64,000 bases of DNA from Crossaster papposus. Its lineage: Eukaryota > Echinodermata > Asteroidea > Velatida > Solasteridae. A program made the translations under genes and the position numbers. Location of the stretch: the NCBI GenBank assembly GCA_037893245.1, contig JBAIAA010000749.1:310001-374000 (forward strand), in the 5' to 3' direction. The notes beneath the pieces are model-generated. The model did no database searches. It was given only the letters and a program-made list of their open reading frames with translations, and was not told where the DNA came from. How positions within the stretch are numbered: position 1 is the stretch's first letter; the number at the start of each line of letters is the position of its first letter. This document shows, piece by piece, positions 58,671-64,000 of the stretch.

Positions 58671-59150
58671 CCAGTTCGTGCCGGGTTTATTTTCAAGTTA
58701 CCGAACCCTCTGGTGGGATTATTTTTCATCGAAAAAAAAAGTTTTTGTTATTCAGTGACATATTCTTGTTTTGATAATACAACTACTACAAGATGCCAAC
58801 ACTTAGCACCTTTATTTACATGTTTTAGTCAATATTCTGTCGCCTATACGGCATTTTTTCTCTCCGCAGTCAGGGCGTGATACGACGTGATAATATTACG
58901 CTATACCCGCCATAAAATCTGACGCGTGCGTATACGTCATCCGTGGAACAACCATAGAGCTATATTAAATTACTATAGCTCTATGGGAACAACACATGGG
59001 CCGGGGACAATTGTACGCGATAATATATACAAATATTTGTTGAATAAGTCCAGCTAAAAATTACAGCATCCTTTCAAAAATTTCAAAGGAAACCGTAAGG
59101 AACAATAGTTGGGAAATTTGAACGTCAAGAAATTACTGGACGCAGCTGAT
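58671..59150 (+). mobile_element. Repeat element C, copy 2 (TTAA end), upstream of ITPK1
   Basis: After TTAA it starts CCAGTTCGTGCCGGGTTTA and matches 25994-26335. A possible inverted right end (GCCCGTGCCGTGGTTAA) is at about 59724-59740, which would make it about 1.07 kb. It carries micro-palindrome 4. Confidence 0.55.
58945..58993. mobile_element. Micro-palindrome insertion 4 (33 nt, 8-bp direct repeats)
   Basis: Palindrome 58953-58985 starts CATAGAGCTATA and ends TATAGCTCTATG with an AT-rich centre. Both flanks are GGAACAAC (58945-58952, 58986-58993). The related element C copy near 26208-26222 has no palindrome at the matching position. Confidence 0.7.
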
Positions 59151-59851
59151 CATCCTCGGCTGTATGAATTCAATAGAGACAATGGAACTTGGGTGTTCAA
59201 TATGCCTAATCACTGAAGCGCGATACCACGATATAGCGTATATAGGCCCTACACGTCCACCGCGTCAACGAAGCATGCTTGGCAACGTCGACGTATATTC
59301 ACGTCCACCGCTGTACGTGTATGCCATACATGTCAGTTGTGTATACCCGTCGGCGCAGCGCTTGCGGGTAACTGTTGGCGTAAATACACGTCAACCGCAA
59401 CAACCAAGGAAACTTTTGCAACGTCCATACAGTATTCCGCTGAATTAAACGCTGTGCCTGGCGGATTAACGTGTCAACCGTGGATAATAAACGATTTTTT
59501 TCGGGCCTTGCTCGGGACGTGTTTATTCGGGGTTTTTTTCTTCAAATGTTCTTAATAATTACAGGATATCTAGCGTAATGATGAAGTAGACCTTCTTATT
59601 CCGTACGACGATGTCTTTTTGGTTGCTCTCGAACAGTGCCCTCCTAAAAAAAATCGACAGGTTAATGGACGCTTGGTGGCGCTATGTTAAGCATGATGGG
59701 GATCGGGCCTGGGAAGGCGACGCCCGTGCCGTGGTTAATGATTTGTGTGTGTAAATAATCCAGAAATTTCTGGTTTAGTACGGTAGTTGTGCTTCGTTTT
59801 ACAACTTTAAGTTATAGAGGTGTAGGTTTTGGTTTACAAATTGTCTCAAAA

Positions 59852-62800
59852 ATGAAGAAAGTGGGATACTGGATGACGGAAAAAAAGCTGAAGAAACTCG
59901 ATTTTCATTCGATATTCAGTGCTTTGTGCAGGTACGTATACGAACGACGAGAGTCAGTCGAGAGTGCAACTTTTCTGGCTAGTTCAGTCGTTGCATCACT
60001 CGGCATGCAAACACAGTGGCTATCATTACGGCAGCCGTAACGCATTTATCAATCTCTATCGTTACGACTTAAACTTTACTGCGCAGCAGTGGTAGGGCTG
60101 AAGGTGAATTTCGTTTTAGCCCCATAAAAACAAATTGCTCAAATAATTACTGCCGGACTTCCCCCCGGGGCCGGGTCATATAATATTAATCACCGACAAC
60201 ACGCACAGCACTGACAACACATTCAAAACATATTCTATATTGACAAAAGAGGTATAGAACTGTAATACATACGATACAACAAAAGAGTGTCACTCAACTT
60301 GAGGTTACATTTTATTTGCAAAGATTTTTCTCTATCGCAAAAAACTCTGAGTGTACGGCAAGATGTCGACCAACGCTCGTGCTAGATAGAAATATTTTTT
60401 TCACAGGAAAACAAGATCTATTTTTACAAATGAAATGTAACCTTAAGTTGAGTGACACTCTTGTACAGTTCTATACCTCTTTTGTCAGTATAGACTAAGA
60501 AGAATATGTTTTAGGTTTTTGATTTTTTTTCCCACTGGGAGACGTGTGCATGTACATCCTTACCATAAATCAACTTATATAAATTATGTATCACTTTCTA
60601 TCAAGCGATGAGGTATTGATGGAGTCGTATGAATTTTCATAAGTATCTTATTTTGGTTTTCTGTTTCAGATCAAGGGGTATTGAACTTGTTAAGGTAAGA
60701 TAATTTCGAGTCGAGTCGAGTCGAGTCGAGTCGAGCCGAGCCGAGCCGAGCCGAGCCGAGCCGAGCCGAGCTGAGCCGAGTCATTAGGTCAAGAGGTCAA
60801 GAAACAAGATAAATCACACTTTGATGTAGTTGAATTGAATCAAGTTCAGTTTTAAGTTGATATTTACAATGTACCTTGAGTCGATTCAAGTCACAAATAT
60901 CTGAACACTACATATAAGTGAATAATAGATAAACACAAGCAAGACATTTATTTGTTGGCATTTATAATAGAAAATCACCCGATGCCAAGGGTAAAACCAC
61001 GAATTGGAAAAATGTGTTTAAAGGTAAGATACACCATTTGCAGATATTGAAAATCTTTACTACCGAATTATTCAATAATATTTTACTTATTTGAAAGTAA
61101 ATAATGATTGTAGGAATCCAGCAAAATGATTGCGCTAGATCTCGTGTAATTGATCCAAAAAACATAAGAACCACTGCCCGACGCCGGTTGAGAACAAGGT
61201 TGTTTTTTCTTGCTTTTCTCAGCATCCATGATTGTAAAATTTCAGACAGGTCAGTTTAACGATATTTACTATAAAATACAACCCCCAAAAATCCACCCAA
61301 TGGTGTATCCTACCTTTAAAGTCCAGTCCAGAAATAGTATTTTAGGTGCTACAGAACCACAAGGCCGGAGTCCATGACACGTTGTATGTTTGTACACAAT
61401 AAGTGGCCGAATACTAAACTGTATTCACAAAGTAATGGGGCAGGGTTGTCACTTTGACAAATGATGCAGTTTGCTGCGTGTGGCAGAGAACTGGAAGAAT
61501 ACCCTGTCGGGGTTAGGTTAACCCGTCGCGGGTCGAGTCGAGTCACCCAAAAAAGTGACTTGACTCAATACAACTCTGCAATGAGGAAGTGGGTTGGTTT
61601 TTCCCGATAATTAGTGACAGTTATAACAGTAGAAGTGTTAATATTCCCCTCTCAGATTGATCTCCTACAACCCCTGGAATCCCAGGGTCCGTTTAGTGCC
61701 ATCATCCACAAGTTGACTGATGTCCTGAGCTCTGCTGGCGATGGTGACAAGAAATCACAAGAGATGATTGACAATCTTAAGGTAATACAAACAAACTGGT
61801 GGAAAAAACTTCTTCGCTGGCGTACCTTCACCCCCTCTCCACAATCCTCAAAAGAGAAGTAGCTCTTTAATAAAGTATCAAAGTTGGTTTTAATGCTTGA
61901 CCAAATTTGTTGCAGTTTTGCAATATCCGATCTTCATTTTTGTATCATTTCAATCATTAACCCTAACCACCCTGAGTCCATCAAAATCCATTTCCTGTTT
62001 TGGAGGATTTTAGCGGATTCAGGATACCTCCATATTGAACAACTGGAGGAGTGTGATGGATTGAGGATTTTAAGCCTAGCGTTACTGCAGGAGTTTGATG
62101 GATTCAGGATACAGAAATTCAGGTGATGGACTGTGATGGACTCTATAGAGAAACGCACTGCACATTTGTTTATGCCACCTAGGTATCCTGAATCCGTCAC
62201 AGTCCATCAAACTTTTGCTGGTGGATTATGATGGACTCAGGATCTCTCCAGAATGCATACTGGTGGAGTCTGATGGACTCAGGACACCAGCAGTTTTTGC
62301 AAACCAAAATTGTTGGACTGTGGCGGATTCAGGATACTTTCTAGTAAAAGTCGTGTGGGAGTTAGGTTTAACCCTAACCCTGCTGAATCTGACAGGATCC
62401 AACCAGTTGACATTTTACTTGAAACCTGTTGGATTGAGCAGGTAAGTCATTTGATATATTCCGGTACGCATTCAGAATTGCCTTCTGTTACTGGCAGGGT
62501 TGTAGTCGAGTCCCTGCAAGTTCGTTCACAAGTCCTTTTGTGAAGTCCCTTCATAAAGGCAGTCACAAGTAACTGGATGAACAATGACAAGGAAATGCTT
62601 TTGTCAAAGCTGATTTGAATATAGCTTGTGATTTGAATTGGAACTGAAGGACTTGTGGTGGACTTGCAAGGACTTATAGGGACTTGCAGGGACTTGTGAT
62701 GGACTCGACTACATCTCTGGTTACTGGTAAATAATACCAATTTGGACTATGTTGGATCCAACAGCAAACCAACAAGTTTTTGGATCCCGTTGGATTTAGC

Positions 62801-64000
62801 AGGCAAGTCATTTGTTCAGTTACCCAACATCTTGGTGAGTTAGACTGTGTTCGGTTGGATTGAGCAGTAAAGTCACGAGTCACAGTTGGACTGTTAGATT
62901 TAGCAGGCAAAGTCCTGCCCCCCGATTTCACATTGCAACACGTCCCACCTCGAGTTACGAAAAGTAATGCGTCTCATCTCACGACACGTCGAACGATCCA
63001 TTTCACGAAACTTGCGATGCGTTGAGCACATCGCAAATACCTTGACAACAGTTTGAAAGACATCGTAAGTTATGATGTGTCTTTGGGTCGTCGTAAAATA
63101 AGATGCTTCTTTTAATAGCCAGTTTTACGCCATAACAATTTCATAAACGAGACTAGAATACTTGGGAAATGTGTGGAAAGTTATAAATGAAACATTTATC
63201 ATAGTCATATGAATAAACCTTGGATAGTGCACTTTGAATCTCGAATTAACTAAAGGTCCACGACAAGCTTGTTTCTTTCTTTTATCCAGTTCGCACCGGG
63301 ATTATTTTAACATCACCGAGCCGAGGCGCTGGATTATTTTTAACGAAACTCGATCCGAGGCGGGTTCAGGCTGATGGTCCTGGGAAGCACACCCACGCAT
63401 TTCCGGTCTTGCTCGCTGCCGACAGAATTACCGGCCTTGCTCGCTGCTGACAGACATTTCCGGCCTTGCTCGTGACGTGTTTATGCGTCATCTGTTTTAT
63501 ATATGGGGACAACTTTACATGTATATACCGGTACGTCCTCCGGCGCGATTGGTTAAAACTGCATCATACGTCAGCCATTTTGATTTACGTTTTTGAAGCT
63601 TTCCGAAAAGAGATTAGACAACTATTTGCTGAATACCAGACGGCTATTTTCTGAATACCAGACGACTATTTGCTGAATACCAGACGACTATTTGCTGAAT
63701 ACCAGACGACTATTTGCTGAATACCAGACGACTATTTGCTGAATACCAGACGACTATTTGCTGAATACCAGACGACTATTTGCTGAATACCAGACGACTA
63801 TTTGCTGAATACCAGACGACTATTTGCTGAATACCAGACGGCTATTTGCTGAATACCAGACGGCTATTTGCTGAATACCAGACGGCTATTTGCTGAATAC
63901 CAGACGACTATTTGCTGAATACCAGACGACTATTTACTGTGCATTGAATAAGTACATATAACGGTCACTGTTTATAGGCTATTATGCTATTAGGCTATAG
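59852..64000 (+). CDS. ITPK1: Inositol-tetrakisphosphate 1-kinase, first three coding exons (3'-partial)
   Basis: Exons 59852-59931, 60670-60694 and 61656-61781 join in phase and encode 76 residues: MKKVGYWMTEKKLKKLDF, then ALCRSRGIELVK, then QGPFSAIIHKLTDVL. This is the N-terminal domain of animal ITPK1, an ATP-grasp kinase of inositol polyphosphates. The second exon is only 25 nt. The ATP-grasp core lies beyond the window; no later exon is seen up to 64000. Intron 1 contains MITE Q, intron 2 a pentanucleotide array and a MITE A copy, and intron 3 repeat M, MITE B and a 22-bp array. Confidence 0.9.
60241..60487. mobile_element. MITE Q in ITPK1 intron 1
   Basis: Outer arms TGACAAAAGAGGTATAGAAC and its inverse enclose inner arms AGAGTGTCACTCAACTTGAG and the matching inverse. 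About 80 bp pair at each end. Confidence 0.75.
60708..60781 (+). repeat. Pentanucleotide repeat (GAGTC/GAGCC)n
   Basis: Fifteen or so units change from CGAGT to CGAGC along the run. It starts 14 bp after the exon 2 end, inside ITPK1 intron 2. Confidence 0.95.
61017..61320. mobile_element. MITE family A, full copy 4, in ITPK1 intron 2
   Basis: TTTAAA at both ends, with termini AGGTAAGATACACCATTTGC and TGGTGTATCCTACCT. Somewhat shorter than the other copies, with the central GCGATCGC block lost. Confidence 0.8.
61959..62437 (+). repeat. Repeat family M, copy 2 (uninterrupted)
   Basis: Aligns with 37277-38578 but lacks the 747-bp insertion: it reads straight through GATGGACTCAGGATCTCTCC. The following 62438-63285 contains GGACTTG-rich sequence and no exon that I can support. 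Confidence 0.75.
63286..63552. mobile_element. MITE family B, copy 2
   Basis: Ends CCAGTTCGCACCGGG and CCGGCGCGATTGG before TTAA. Internal ATTTCCGGCCTTGCTCG units are repeated three times. The left TTAA has decayed to TTTA. Confidence 0.65.
63622..63935. repeat. 22-bp tandem repeat (CTGAATACCAGACGACTATTTG)n
   Basis: About 14 units with GACGAC/GACGGC variants, at the end of the window within ITPK1 intron 3. Confidence 0.93.

Noticed and set aside
63466..63654. Further ITPK1 exon near the window end
   Set aside because: The frame EAFRKEIRQLFAEYQ runs into the 22-bp tandem repeat and does not match the next part of the ITPK1 family.

Overview
The window is metazoan nuclear DNA. The genes have short coding exons with GT-AG introns, are spread thinly (five host genes in 64 kb) and are separated by dense, AT-rich repeats. 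The perfect TTAGGG array, the animal FAS-like polyketide synthase, the tRNA-derived SINEs, the CR1/L2-like LINE ends and the THAP-DDE plus SWIM transposon pair together suggest a marine invertebrate deuterostome, perhaps an echinoderm. That assignment is inference; no ribosomal or mitochondrial marker is present.

Layout. 1-6386 (+): the 3' part of an animal type I polyketide synthase (end of KS, then AT, DH, decayed ER region, KR, ACP, TE). 6.4-22.3 kb: no supported host gene, only nested inverted-repeat elements and a broken RecQ-type helicase fragment. 22.3-23.8 kb (+): complete three-exon CHAC2. 28.7-39.8 kb (-): complete five-exon ARMT1, whose introns hold a pogo-type MITE, a LINE end, a SINE, a 19-bp minisatellite, a 0.6-kb fold-back and several TTAA elements. 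40.4-42.8 kb: an interstitial telomeric tract and a heavily nested transposon. 43.1-44.7 kb (+): an intact THAP-DDE transposase ORF, with a convergent decayed SWIM-finger gene at 46.7-47.9 kb (-). 48.1-52.4 kb (+): complete four-exon NAA80. 55.8-58.4 kb (+): a LINE remnant with an internally amplified reverse-transcriptase segment. 59.9 kb to past the window end (+): the first three coding exons of ITPK1.

The host genes do not form a pathway. CHAC2 degrades glutathione, ARMT1 is a DUF89 metal-dependent phosphatase/methyltransferase, NAA80 acetylates actin N-termini, ITPK1 makes inositol polyphosphates and the PKS makes a fatty-acid-like polyketide. The most unusual DNA is in the repeats: 20-33-nt palindromes bounded by 7-8-bp direct repeats, two of them with an uninterrupted site in a paralogous repeat copy; a circularly permuted MITE; a 747-bp element with a 5-bp target duplication proved by an empty paralogous site; and a LINE segment repeated about nine times and then hit by a TTAA element.

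All calls come from reading the sequence; no database search or folding program was run.
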